A stretch of DNA of 7,733 nt from an uncultured Oscillibacter sp. (GCA_905236835.1 CAJOQY010000022.1:1-7733); one strand, 5' to 3'. Positions 1 to 6,367 are shown, counted from the stretch's first letter. Made by a program: numbers and translations. The notes: a model not told the origin generated them from the letters alone.

Positions 1-4
1 ATAA

Positions 5-23
5 ATCCCCGTATCACGGGGAT
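5..23. terminator. Short perfect hairpin upstream of spoVAD, possible end of the preceding gene
   Basis: Bases 5-12 (ATCCCCGT) and 16-23 (ACGGGGAT) form a perfect 8-bp stem with a 3-nt loop. There is no real U-tract after it on the plus strand (ATTATAAAAA), so it is not a canonical intrinsic terminator. One plus-strand frame runs in from the window edge through the hairpin to a TAA at 28-30, so the hairpin may lie in the last codons of an upstream gene; spoVAC would be expected there, but ten codons cannot identify it. The rest of 24-83 is AT-rich and shows no other feature I can support. Confidence 0.3.
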
Positions 24-98
24 ATTATAAAAACGCGGAAACGTGAAAATATAAAATATAAAAATTTAAATTCTAAAAATCGCGAGGATGTTGCATTC

Positions 99-1151
99 AT
101 GAACACGCTGAACGGAATCCGGCTGGGACGCCAGACGATTCAACTGCCAAATCCGGCGTTGATTTTGTCACAGGCGAATATCGGCGGAAAGCAGGAGGGG
201 GAAGGCCCTCTGCGAGACTGGTTTGACGAAATCGGCGAGGACGGATTTTTCGGGGAAAAAACATGGGAAAAAGCGGAATCGGAAATGCAAAAGCGCGTTT
301 TGCGGCGCGCGCTGGAACGCGCGGATTTAAAACCGGAGGATTTAAATTTCGTATTGGCCGGGGATTTGCTAAACCAGTGTATCGGTTCATCATTCGGACT
401 GCGGGAATTCGGGATTCCGTTTTATGGTTTATATGGCGCGTGTTCCACGATGGGCGAGGCGCTGTCATTGGGGGCATTGCTGATCGGCGGCGGATTCGCG
501 GATTACTGCGCGTGCCTGACCAGTTCCCATTTCGCGACGGCGGAGCGTCAATATAGAATGCCCATGCCGTATGGCAGTCAGCGCGCGCCGACCGCGCAAT
601 GGACCGCCACCGCCGCCGGCTGCGCGATTCTCGCCCGTCCGACAGGACGCGATAATAATAATAATAATAATCAAGCGTATATCACGCATATCACCTGCGG
701 AAAGATCGTGGATAAGGGAATCAAAGACGCGGCGAATATGGGCGCGGCGATGGCCCCGGCGGCCTATGATACGCTGAACGCGTTTTTCCGGGAGACTGAC
801 AGCAAACCGGAAGAATATGACCGGATTATTACCGGGGATCTGGGCGAACTCGGTCATAAAATCGTCCGGGATTTTTTCTCGCGGGACGGAATCGAACTGG
901 GGGAAAATTTCTGTGACTGCGGAATCATGCTCTATGACAGCGAAAAACAAGATATGCACGCGGGCGGCTCCGGCTGCGGATGTTCCGCCAGCGTATTCAA
1001 CGGCTATATTCTGGATCAATTGCGGCGCGGAATCTGGAAACGGGTCATTTTCGCGCCGACGGGGGCTTTGCTTTCGCCAACTTCCACATTTCAGGGGGAA
1101 TCTATACCGGGCATTTGTCACGCGGTATGTCTGCGATCAGGGGAGGCCTGA
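99..1151 (+). CDS. spoVAD: Stage V sporulation protein AD (SpoVAD), dipicolinic acid-binding spore protein
   Basis: SpoVAD is a subunit of the SpoVA channel that moves dipicolinic acid into the forespore and releases it at germination; it has a thiolase-like fold and binds dipicolinic acid. The 350-residue product is slightly longer than the usual length of about 340. Family signatures seen are GKQEGEGPL-like residues 30-38, the thiolase-type YGACSTMGE at 112-120, FATAERQYRMP at 145-155, GKIVDKGIKDAANMGAAMAPAA at 201-222, TGDLGELGH at 245-253, AGGSGCGCSA at 288-297 and TGALLSPTS...GESIPGICHAV at 321-343. The start at 99 has GAGGA at 84-88, 10 nt upstream, and matches the family N-terminus, although the frame stays open to the window edge. 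Six consecutive Asn (186-191) sit where relatives have a short loop, and residues LRSGEA extend beyond the usual end. Expression is expected late in the forespore under SigG, but no clear SigG promoter is visible here. Confidence 0.96.
   Translation: MNTLNGIRLGRQTIQLPNPALILSQANIGGKQEGEGPLRDWFDEIGEDGFFGEKTWEKAESEMQKRVLRRALERADLKPEDLNFVLAGDLLNQCIGSSFGLREFGIPFYGLYGACSTMGEALSLGALLIGGGFADYCACLTSSHFATAERQYRMPMPYGSQRAPTAQWTATAAGCAILARPTGRDNNNNNNQAYITHITCGKIVDKGIKDAANMGAAMAPAAYDTLNAFFRETDSKPEEYDRIITGDLGELGHKIVRDFFSRDGIELGENFCDCGIMLYDSEKQDMHAGGSGCGCSASVFNGYILDQLRRGIWKRVIFAPTGALLSPTSTFQGESIPGICHAVCLRSGEA
652..671 (+). repeat. AAT trinucleotide microsatellite inside spoVAD
   Basis: Six perfect AAT codons occupy 654-671, with the tract beginning at 652, and they encode Asn186-Asn191. 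The run is in frame and lies between AILARPTGRD and QAYITHITCGK. In SpoVAD relatives this position is a variable turn between two beta strands, so length change there should be tolerated. Slippage in units of three would change loop length without breaking the gene. Confidence 0.9.
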
Positions 1152-1155
1152 TTTT

Positions 1156-1530
1156 ATGAATTTTATAAATTTTATGCCATATCTCAACGCGTTTTTATGC
1201 GGCGGGCTTTTATGCGCCGTCGGGCAGATTCTGATTGACAGAACGTCATGGACGCCCGCCCGCATTCTGACCGGTTATGTCGTCGCCGGGGTCATCCTCA
1301 GCGCGATTGGACTTTATGACCGGATTGCGGAATGGGGCGGCGGCGGCGCGACCGTACCTTTGACAGGTTTCGGCCACGCGCTCGCCAAGGGCGTGCGGGA
1401 AGCCGTGGAAGAACAGGGCTGGAAAGGCGTCCTGACCGGCGGTTTGAGCGCGGCGGCGGGCGGCGTCACAATGGCTTCCGCCTGCGGCGTCGTCATGGCT
1501 CTGTTGTTCCGTTCCGGCAGTAAAAGATAA
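1156..1530 (+). CDS. spoVAE: Stage V sporulation protein AE (SpoVAE), membrane subunit of the SpoVA channel
   Basis: This is a small integral membrane protein of the SpoVA dipicolinic acid channel, acting in the inner forespore membrane with SpoVAC and SpoVAD. The 124-residue product is close to the family size (about 116 in Bacillus). Hydrophobic segments lie at about 9-27, 37-54 and 90-118. The conserved core is VPLTGFGHALAKGVREAVEE at 67-86, followed by GVLTGGLSAAAGG at 91-103; relatives carry GFG...KGV..AV...G..G...GG. The start at 1156 is set by AGGGGAGG (1139-1146), 9 nt upstream, and lies 4 nt after the spoVAD stop, so the two genes are probably translationally coupled. The frame is open well upstream inside spoVAD, but that part has no family similarity. 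No spoVAF or other sporulation gene follows; the next gene is convergent. Four consecutive Gly (61-64) enlarge the loop before VPLTGFG. Confidence 0.93.
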   Translation: MNFINFMPYLNAFLCGGLLCAVGQILIDRTSWTPARILTGYVVAGVILSAIGLYDRIAEWGGGGATVPLTGFGHALAKGVREAVEEQGWKGVLTGGLSAAAGGVTMASACGVVMALLFRSGSKR

Positions 1531-1599
1531 TAAAATTTCAGCGGCTTTCTATCCGGAAATGATTTTTTCCCGGAATTGCGAATACCGTCCCGCGGTTGC

Positions 1600-1649
1600 G
1601 GCGTTTGCCGTTAAACGCCTGATATTTCCCGCGGCGCGGACACCGCCGC
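1600..1649. terminator. Two GC stem-loops in the convergent gap after spoVAE
   Basis: The 126-bp gap between spoVAE (stop at 1530) and the convergent ATPase gene (stop at 1657) carries two perfect stems: GGCGTTT/AAACGCC (1600-1606 with 1613-1619, 6-nt loop) and GCGGCG/CGCCGC (1631-1636 with 1644-1649, 7-nt loop). Neither has a strong U-tract on either strand; the first is followed by TGATATTTCCC on the plus strand. They could act as a shared, non-canonical terminator for both transcripts. I see no gene in this gap. Confidence 0.35.
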
Positions 1650-1656
1650 ACGCGAT

Positions 1657-2265
1657 TTATGGATCTTTATCCGTCAGATTGAATATTTCCGCGCCGAGCG
1701 CGGCGGCGTCGGTTCTATCATGCGTGACGAGAATCACTGTCCGATGATTTTGATAACGCCGTATCGCGTCCAGACAGGCGCGGCGGCTGGTTATATCCAG
1801 ACCCGTAAACGGCTCGTCCAGCGCGACTGCGTCCGACCGGGACAGCAACGCCCGCGCTAAGGCCAGACGCCGTTTCATTCCGCCGGAAAAATCCCGCGTT
1901 TTTTTGCGTCCGGTTTCAGACAATCCCAATAAATTTAATAATTCCGCGCTTTCCGACGCGTGATAATCTCTCCCAAGCGCGAATTTGAGATTATTTTCCG
2001 CGTCGAGATGTTCCAATAAACGATCTTCCTGAAACGCCGCGCTCCAGCGTAATTTTATTGGCGATATAATTCCTCTGTCCGGCTGTTCGAGATTTAATAA
2101 AATCCGCAACAGCGTCGTTTTTCCCGCGCCGGACGGCCCCGTCACGCACAACGCCGATCCGGACGCGATTTCAAACGATATATCGCGCAATATGATTTGA
2201 TTGTTATAATACTTCCAAATATGATTGATATTTATATTATAATTTATATTACTTACGCGCTTCAT
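1657..2265 (-). CDS. ABC transporter ATP-binding protein (nitrate/sulfonate/taurine-type importer family)
   Basis: This is the ATPase subunit that powers the importer formed with the next two genes upstream. The 202-residue product holds a complete nucleotide-binding domain: Walker A GPSGAGKTT at 43-51, Q-loop Gln79 (AAFQEDRLLEH), signature FSGGMKRRLALARAL at 126-140 (Phe in place of the common Leu), Walker B AVALDE at 146-151 with catalytic Glu151, D-loop GLD at 155-157 and H-loop His182 (VTHD). It is short for the family (usually about 240-260), lacking the extra C-terminal segment. QEDRLLEH resembles the SsuB/TauB/ThiZ group, but no substrate can be read from it. The ATG at 2265 is 25 nt after the permease stop. 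That spacer is nearly pure A/T and shows no Shine-Dalgarno, and the first residues (NINYNININ) are a low-complexity product of the same A/T tract. Translation may depend on coupling or on an unstructured leader. It is the last gene of the operon. Confidence 0.9.
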   Translation of the reverse strand: MKRVSNINYNININHIWKYYNNQIILRDISFEIASGSALCVTGPSGAGKTTLLRILLNLEQPDRGIISPIKLRWSAAFQEDRLLEHLDAENNLKFALGRDYHASESAELLNLLGLSETGRKKTRDFSGGMKRRLALARALLSRSDAVALDEPFTGLDITSRRACLDAIRRYQNHRTVILVTHDRTDAAALGAEIFNLTDKDP

Positions 2266-2299
2266 AATATATTATATTATTATATTATTTTTATAATAT
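2216..2299. repeat. A/T low-complexity tract across the permease-ATPase junction
   Basis: Apart from a small patch around 2251-2263 (the first ATPase codons), the stretch consists almost wholly of TATTA, ATAAT and TATAT words. It covers the last permease codons, the 25-nt intercistronic spacer and about 16 N-terminal codons of the ATPase gene. No ribosome binding site, promoter or stable hairpin stands out. It looks like microsatellite-type drift rather than a defined element. Confidence 0.7.
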
Positions 2300-3103
2300 C
2301 CCTGTTTTTTTGATAATTTTATCTAAGATATATAAAAACAGCCGTTCCCATATCGCCGATAAAATAATAATGATAATCGTCCACGCGAACAAATCCGGCG
2401 TAAGGAAATAAATTTTAGAATTATATAACTGTTCGCCGAGAGAACCGCGCGGCAGACCGATTACTTCCGCCGCCGTCCCCGCTTTCCAGCACAATCCCAT
2501 TGACACGGAAACCGCCGTCCGGAACGCGGGCAAAACGCGCGGAATATAAATCCCCGTGATTTTACGCCATATGGAAACGCGAAATATTTCCGCCATTTCC
2601 AGTAATTTTACATCCGTCTCTTGAATGGCATTCAAGACGCTTAAATATACCGGCGGAAACGCCATTAAAAACGCGATAAAGATTGCCAATGTCCGGCTGT
2701 TCAGCCAGATTAACGCCAATATCACGAACGACGCGACGGGGATAGACTTGATCGCCAATACCGCCGGATACAGGAAATCCCGTATCCGGCGGCTGATACT
2801 CGCGGGGATAGATAATAAAATCCCCGTCAGACACCCCAGAAAAAATCCGTATAATATCCGGACGCTTGAAAATAATGACGCTTTCCAGAACGCGCCTGTC
2901 ATCATGAAATCCATTAAACGCCGCAAGACCGCCGACGGCAGGGGAAGCAACAACGGCTGATGAAATATCACGCCTGATATTTGCCAAATGATCAACCACG
3001 CGGCCAGCGGCCAAAGCCGGACGGCGCGGCGCGTCAACGCCGTCCGCAACCGGACAAAATATCCCGTCAAAACGCGCGCACTACGCAAATTACGCGGCTT
3101 CAT
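2291..3103 (-). CDS. ABC transporter permease (SsuC/TauC-like, BPD_transp_1 family)
   Basis: This is the membrane channel subunit of the importer. From the chosen start it has 270 residues, normal for the family. Numbering from the alternative upstream ATG (274 residues), hydrophobic segments lie at about 35-51, 86-104, 115-137, 143-162, 198-218 and 242-263. The cytoplasmic EAA loop that docks on the ATPase runs from EMAEIF at 173 to IPRVLP at 191-196; the usual Gly is replaced by Arg179. Late motifs WKAGTAAEVIGLPRGSLGEQL (210-230) are typical of nitrate/sulfonate-type permeases. Two starts are possible: ATG at 3115 has no Shine-Dalgarno, while ATG at 3103 has GAGAG about 5 nt upstream, so I chose 3103. 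Either way the gene overlaps the end of the substrate-binding protein gene, by 14 or 26 nt, which suggests translational coupling. A run of five Ile (247-251) precedes the last helix residues. Confidence 0.9.
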   Translation of the reverse strand: MKPRNLRSARVLTGYFVRLRTALTRRAVRLWPLAAWLIIWQISGVIFHQPLLLPLPSAVLRRLMDFMMTGAFWKASLFSSVRILYGFFLGCLTGILLSIPASISRRIRDFLYPAVLAIKSIPVASFVILALIWLNSRTLAIFIAFLMAFPPVYLSVLNAIQETDVKLLEMAEIFRVSIWRKITGIYIPRVLPAFRTAVSVSMGLCWKAGTAAEVIGLPRGSLGEQLYNSKIYFLTPDLFAWTIIIIILSAIWERLFLYILDKIIKKTGIL

Positions 3104-4295
3104 CCGGACTCTCATCTAAAGCGTTATTTTCATCAGGATTATCATTTTGATAATAAAAATCATCTTCCGGAACCGCTCCGCCGATTGACTCCGGCGCGAG
3201 GGCTTCCAATACATACAAGTAACCGGATAATAAATCTTTCATTTTCTCGCCCGTGATACAGACGATATTGCAGTACGGCAACGCTTTTTCCGCCACCGGC
3301 GCGGCGACTATATCATATTCGCCGATTAACGCCGCCGCGTCCGTGACATTCGCGTTTACCCATTCAACGGAATTCGCGTAATTATCCAGAAAATGTCCGA
3401 TAATATTCGGATGATTCTCCACAAATTCCCGCCGCGCCGCCACGACGCCCGTAATTAACGCCGAATAATCGCCCGTGATTTCATTCCATTCACGCGTCAA
3501 ATCCAGCGCGACGCGTAAATTTTCCAAATTCCCCTGAGCGACCGTCACAAACGGCTGCGGCAGCATGGCGATTTCCGCCGCGCCTGACGCCAACGCCGCC
3601 ACGCATTCGCTGTGTTCGCTCTTCCAGTCTATACTGACATCTTTGTCAGGGTCCAAACCGTATTGCATGAATAAAAATCGCAACGCGTATTCCGGCGTGG
3701 CTCCCTTGCCGGACGCGACTATCGTCTTGCCCCGCAAATCCATCATGTTTTGAATATTTTCGCCCGTCTCGACGATATATAATACGCCTAACGTATTAAT
3801 CGCCAGCGTGATTATATCGCCCTCCGTGCGATTATATAACACCGCCGACAGATTCGCCGGTACGCAGGCTATATCCAAATCGCCTTTGATTAACAACGGC
3901 GTGACCTCATCCGGCGACGCGGCAAGCGTAAAATCATAATCGCCCGGCAGATTATCATTTTCCGCGTCGGACATAAATTTCACCAATCCCATCGCCGTGG
4001 GGCCTTTTAACGCCGCGATCCGCGCCGTGACAGGTTCGGAATTTTCCTCCGCGTCTCCGACGGTTTCCCACGCGAACGCGTTTTCGCCGCTTTCACGATT
4101 TTCGCCGCCTTCATCCGGATTCTCCGCCGCTTCCGTGTTCACGTCGTTTTCAGCCGGATTTTCCGCCGCGTCATCCGCTTCCGTCATATCATTCGCGCTA
4201 TTATTCGCGTTATTATTTCCGCCGCAGGCCGCCAAAGAGAGTATCAGGCATAACGCCAGTAAAATTACGCCGGCTTTTTTTATAAAATTATTCAA
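3090..4295 (-). CDS. ABC transporter substrate-binding lipoprotein (NMT1/MqnA-like fold)
   Basis: This 401-residue extracellular lipoprotein captures the substrate for the importer. A signal peptide with hydrophobic core at 9-22 ends in the lipobox LAAC, Cys24 being lipidated. Residues 25-90 form an Asn/Glu/Asp-rich linker with a repeated AAENP (43-47 and 56-60). The binding domain runs from about 91 to 382, with RIAALKGPTAMGLVKFM (92-108), GDLDIACVPANLSAVLYN (138-155), LRGKTIVASGKGATPEY (187-203) and ML.QPFV (244-250). From memory, clostridial relatives end near the DDFYY seen at 378-382; here 19 acidic residues follow and overlap the permease start. The start is TTG at 4295, with AAAGGA (4308-4313) 12 nt upstream; no in-frame ATG fits the signal peptide better. 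It begins 26 nt after the malQ stop with no promoter between. Nitrate, sulfonate, taurine and thiamine-precursor binders share this fold, so the substrate is unknown. Confidence 0.9.
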   Translation of the reverse strand: MNNFIKKAGVILLALCLILSLAACGGNNNANNSANDMTEADDAAENPAENDVNTEAAENPDEGGENRESGENAFAWETVGDAEENSEPVTARIAALKGPTAMGLVKFMSDAENDNLPGDYDFTLAASPDEVTPLLIKGDLDIACVPANLSAVLYNRTEGDIITLAINTLGVLYIVETGENIQNMMDLRGKTIVASGKGATPEYALRFLFMQYGLDPDKDVSIDWKSEHSECVAALASGAAEIAMLPQPFVTVAQGNLENLRVALDLTREWNEITGDYSALITGVVAARREFVENHPNIIGHFLDNYANSVEWVNANVTDAAALIGEYDIVAAPVAEKALPYCNIVCITGEKMKDLLSGYLYVLEALAPESIGGAVPEDDFYYQNDNPDENNALDESPDEAA

Positions 4296-4321
4296 TTTTA
4301 TACGCGATCCTTTCGTGATTT

Positions 4322-5872
4322 TTATTTTTTCACTCCGGTTTTATCGATTTTGGGTTTAGATTTGGATTTAGATTGATCTTTCGGCTCGTATACTTTCGCG
4401 TCACAGCGGCCATACGTCCAAGTCAATTCGCGGATTTCTTTCGCCAGTTTATCCGTCAGACAGCCGGATTTTAACCGCCATTTCCAGTTGCCCTCGGCAA
4501 TACCCGGAATATTAATCCGCGCTTCCGAACCCAATCCAAGATAATCCTGAATCTGCGCGACAAATAAATTCGCGATACTGCCCTGACCCCAGCGCAACAA
4601 CGCGATTCGCGCCGATTCAGCGTCCTCGGCGCCTAAATATAATTTGACAAACGCTTTTTCGTCTTTGCGCGCGCCGTTATACCAGCCTTTTATTGTGTCG
4701 TTATCATGCGTACCGGTATAGCATACGCAGTTTTTAATATAATTATGAGGCAGATACGCGTTATCCGGACCGGAAAAAGCGAATTCTAACACTTTCATTC
4801 CGGGCAGTCCGGACGCGTCGCGCAACTCGTGAACGGCGTCGGTTAAAATGCCCAGATCCTCGGCGATATAATCCAACTGATGGAACCAGCTTGTCAAGAC
4901 GCGCAATAAATCCATGCCGGGGCCTTTTTCCCATTGTCCGGTTTTCGCGCTGGTCGCGTTCGCCGGGATTGCCCAATAGCTTTCCATAGCTCTGAAATGA
5001 TCAATCCGGATCACGTCAAACAACGCCGACGCGCCTTCCACGCGGCGGATCCACCAGCCGAAGCCGTCATTTCGCATGACTTCCCAATTATATAACGGAT
5101 TGCCCCATAACTGTCCGTCCTCGGAGAAATAATCCGGCGGGACGCCCGCGACTTTCGCGGGTTTGCCTTTGGAATCCAATAAAAACTGATTTCTTTCGCT
5201 CCACACGTCCGAAGAATCAAGCGAAACATAGATCGGCAAATCGCCGATGATGCCGACGCCAATCTCATTGGCGTATTTTTTCAACTCATGCCACTGTTTG
5301 AAAAAGCAATACTGTTCCCATGTGTGATAGGCGACTTCTTTTTCTAAATCCGAATGCCATTTTTCCACAGCGTTCGGATCATGCCGCCGGATCGCCTCAT
5401 CCGGCCACTCATACCACGGCAGGCCGTTATAATAATCTTTCACCGCCTGATATAACGTATAATCCCGCACCCACGGATGACGGCTCCGGAACGCGCGGGC
5501 GGCCTGCGCCGTCTCCGGCGTAATGCGTGAAAACGCCTTGCGCAATAACGTCAGTCTGGTTTCATGCAGATTGGCGTAATCAATCTCATCGCTTTGCGGG
5601 ACTTGCGCGTCTTTCAGTTCCGACGGCATTAACAATCCCTCTTCGGAGAGTTTGTCCAGATCGATAAACAGCGGATTCCCGGCGAATGTGGACAGACTGG
5701 TATACGGCGAGTCATTGGCGACCGTGGGGCCAACGGGGAGAATCTGCCACCAGCGCTGTCCGGCGGCTTTCAGGAAATCCACAAATTCATACGCGTTTTT
5801 CCCCAGAGAACCGATGCCGTAATCCGACGGCAGGGAGAATACCGGCGTTAAAATGCCGGATGAACGCTTCAT
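4322..5872 (-). CDS. malQ: 4-alpha-glucanotransferase (amylomaltase), GH77
   Basis: MalQ is a cytosolic enzyme that transfers alpha-1,4-glucan segments between maltooligosaccharides, releasing glucose and lengthening chains for glycogen or maltodextrin metabolism. The 516-residue product has the full GH77 length and all catalytic residues: nucleophile Asp291 in VIRIDHFRA (288-295), acid/base Glu338 in IAEDLGIL (336-343) and transition-state Asp390 in TGTHDNDT (386-393), close to the Thermus numbering 293/340/395. N-terminal RSSGILTPVFSLPSDYGIGSLG and AFAGNPxFIDLD-like residues (62-73) are typical. The start at 5872 is chosen because AAAGGAG lies 8 nt upstream and MKRSSG is the family N-terminus. 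A closer ATG at 5878 would leave only 2 nt spacing, and the frame is open to 6037 without similarity. An odd Lys/Ser-rich tail (about 500-516) ends the protein. It is the first gene of a probable operon with the ABC transporter. Confidence 0.96.
   Translation of the reverse strand: MKRSSGILTPVFSLPSDYGIGSLGKNAYEFVDFLKAAGQRWWQILPVGPTVANDSPYTSLSTFAGNPLFIDLDKLSEEGLLMPSELKDAQVPQSDEIDYANLHETRLTLLRKAFSRITPETAQAARAFRSRHPWVRDYTLYQAVKDYYNGLPWYEWPDEAIRRHDPNAVEKWHSDLEKEVAYHTWEQYCFFKQWHELKKYANEIGVGIIGDLPIYVSLDSSDVWSERNQFLLDSKGKPAKVAGVPPDYFSEDGQLWGNPLYNWEVMRNDGFGWWIRRVEGASALFDVIRIDHFRAMESYWAIPANATSAKTGQWEKGPGMDLLRVLTSWFHQLDYIAEDLGILTDAVHELRDASGLPGMKVLEFAFSGPDNAYLPHNYIKNCVCYTGTHDNDTIKGWYNGARKDEKAFVKLYLGAEDAESARIALLRWGQGSIANLFVAQIQDYLGLGSEARINIPGIAEGNWKWRLKSGCLTDKLAKEIRELTWTYGRCDAKVYEPKDQSKSKSKPKIDKTGVKK
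4349..4372 (-). repeat. Degenerate hexanucleotide repeat at the 3' end of malQ
   Basis: Four 6-nt units occur in tandem: on the plus strand TTTGGG, TTTAGA, TTTGGA and TTTAGA. On the coding strand they read (T/C)C(T/C)AAA and encode the Ser-Lys/Pro-Lys part of the MalQ tail. The units differ by single bases, as expected for an old slippage expansion. The tail lies beyond the GH77 catalytic core. Confidence 0.7.
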
Positions 5873-5878
5873 AATCAT

Positions 5879-5888
5879 CTCTCCTTTA
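5879..5888 (-). promoter_or_regulatory. Strong Shine-Dalgarno of malQ
   Basis: On the minus strand TAAAGGAGAG precedes ATG codons at 5878 and 5872. The AAAGGAG core is 8 nt from the ATG at 5872 and only 2 nt from that at 5878, which decides the start. It is among the best ribosome binding sites in the window. Confidence 0.85.
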
Positions 5889-5975
5889 CAAAATCCGCGA
5901 AAATTACGCGTTTTTTCCCGCGCCGATAATAGCGAACGCGAGCAAAATTTCCGGCGCGGTCCGCGTATCGTTATG

Positions 5976-6004
5976 ATTATAGCATGATTAATTTTATATC
6001 GCAA
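5976..6004 (-). promoter_or_regulatory. SigA-type promoter of malQ and the ABC transporter operon
   Basis: On the minus strand TTGCGA (6004-5999), a 17-nt spacer and a perfect TATAAT (5981-5976) are seen, with a TG one base upstream of the -10 (extended -10 TGCTATAAT). The -35 lies in the last codons of the DUF3592-like gene. Transcription would begin near 5969, leaving a leader of about 97 nt before malQ. That leader holds only a small CGCGG/CCGCG palindrome; I saw no convincing catabolite-repression site. Confidence 0.7.
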
Positions 6005-6341
6005 TATTTTTATTCCGAACGGGCGTGATATACTCATACTCGCCGGGAATATACTTGATCCGGATTGTTTCCCCGGCGTTATATTTCACGGAGGAAAAAA
6101 ATCCTTTGTTTTCCCGCCGCGCGCCGTTTTCGTCCTGATAGGCGACATAAACAAGATACGATCCGCCGCCGTCCGGATCCGCGTCGTACTCACAGCGCAA
6201 TACGACGCCGTCCGTCTCCACGCCTGACTGTTTAATCTTTTTTTCGCGCAGAAACGCGGGTACGGCCAACGCCGCGAACGCGGCAAGCGCAATCAGACCG
6301 AAAACCCATTCTCCGTGTCCTTGCAAAAGTTCCATCATCAT
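5994..6341 (-). CDS. Small membrane-anchored protein, DUF3592-like
   Basis: The function is unknown. The 115-residue product has one hydrophobic segment at about 13-31 followed by a charged stop (REKKIK), then a soluble domain of predicted beta strands: GVVLRCEYD (45-53), SYLVYVAYQDENG (61-73), a GFFSS turn (80-84), and GETIRIKYIPGEYEYITP (90-107). A G-V...Y.VYV.Y...G......G..I.IKY.P pattern after one N-terminal helix is what DUF3592 proteins show, so I lean to that family without certainty. Three ATG codons follow each other at 6341, 6338 and 6335. AGAGG (6346-6350) is 4, 7 and 10 nt away, so the second or third may be the true start. It is separated from malQ by 121 nt containing a promoter, so it need not share its regulation or role. 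Confidence 0.75.
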   Translation of the reverse strand: MMMELLQGHGEWVFGLIALAAFAALAVPAFLREKKIKQSGVETDGVVLRCEYDADPDGGGSYLVYVAYQDENGARRENKGFFSSVKYNAGETIRIKYIPGEYEYITPVRNKNIAI

Positions 6342-6367
6342 AACGCCTCTTTCAGAAGTTCAAGATT

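Noticed and set aside
44..75. Possible SigG promoter: TGAAAATA followed by AATTCTA at 69-75
   Set aside because: The -35 has an extra base, the -10 lacks the leading C, and the start point would fall almost on the ribosome binding site at 84-88.
465..1121. Long minus-strand open frame (218 codons) opposite spoVAD, with a poly-Ile run
   Set aside because: It is the antisense shadow of a well-conserved gene in GC-rich codons; the poly-Ile comes from the AAT tract, and the product resembles nothing I know.
1559..1747. Plus-strand open frame in the convergent gap after spoVAE
   Set aside because: It runs into the antisense of the ATPase gene and has no ribosome binding site or protein-like pattern; the gap is better explained by stem-loops.
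5889..5968. Catabolite-repression operator or riboswitch in the malQ leader
   Set aside because: No CcpA-box consensus and no multi-stem structure could be made out; only a 5-bp CGCGG/CCGCG palindrome is present.
5873..6037. Extension of malQ by 55 residues to an upstream start at 6037
   Set aside because: The added residues have no GH77 similarity and would include the promoter and the strong ribosome binding site as coding sequence.
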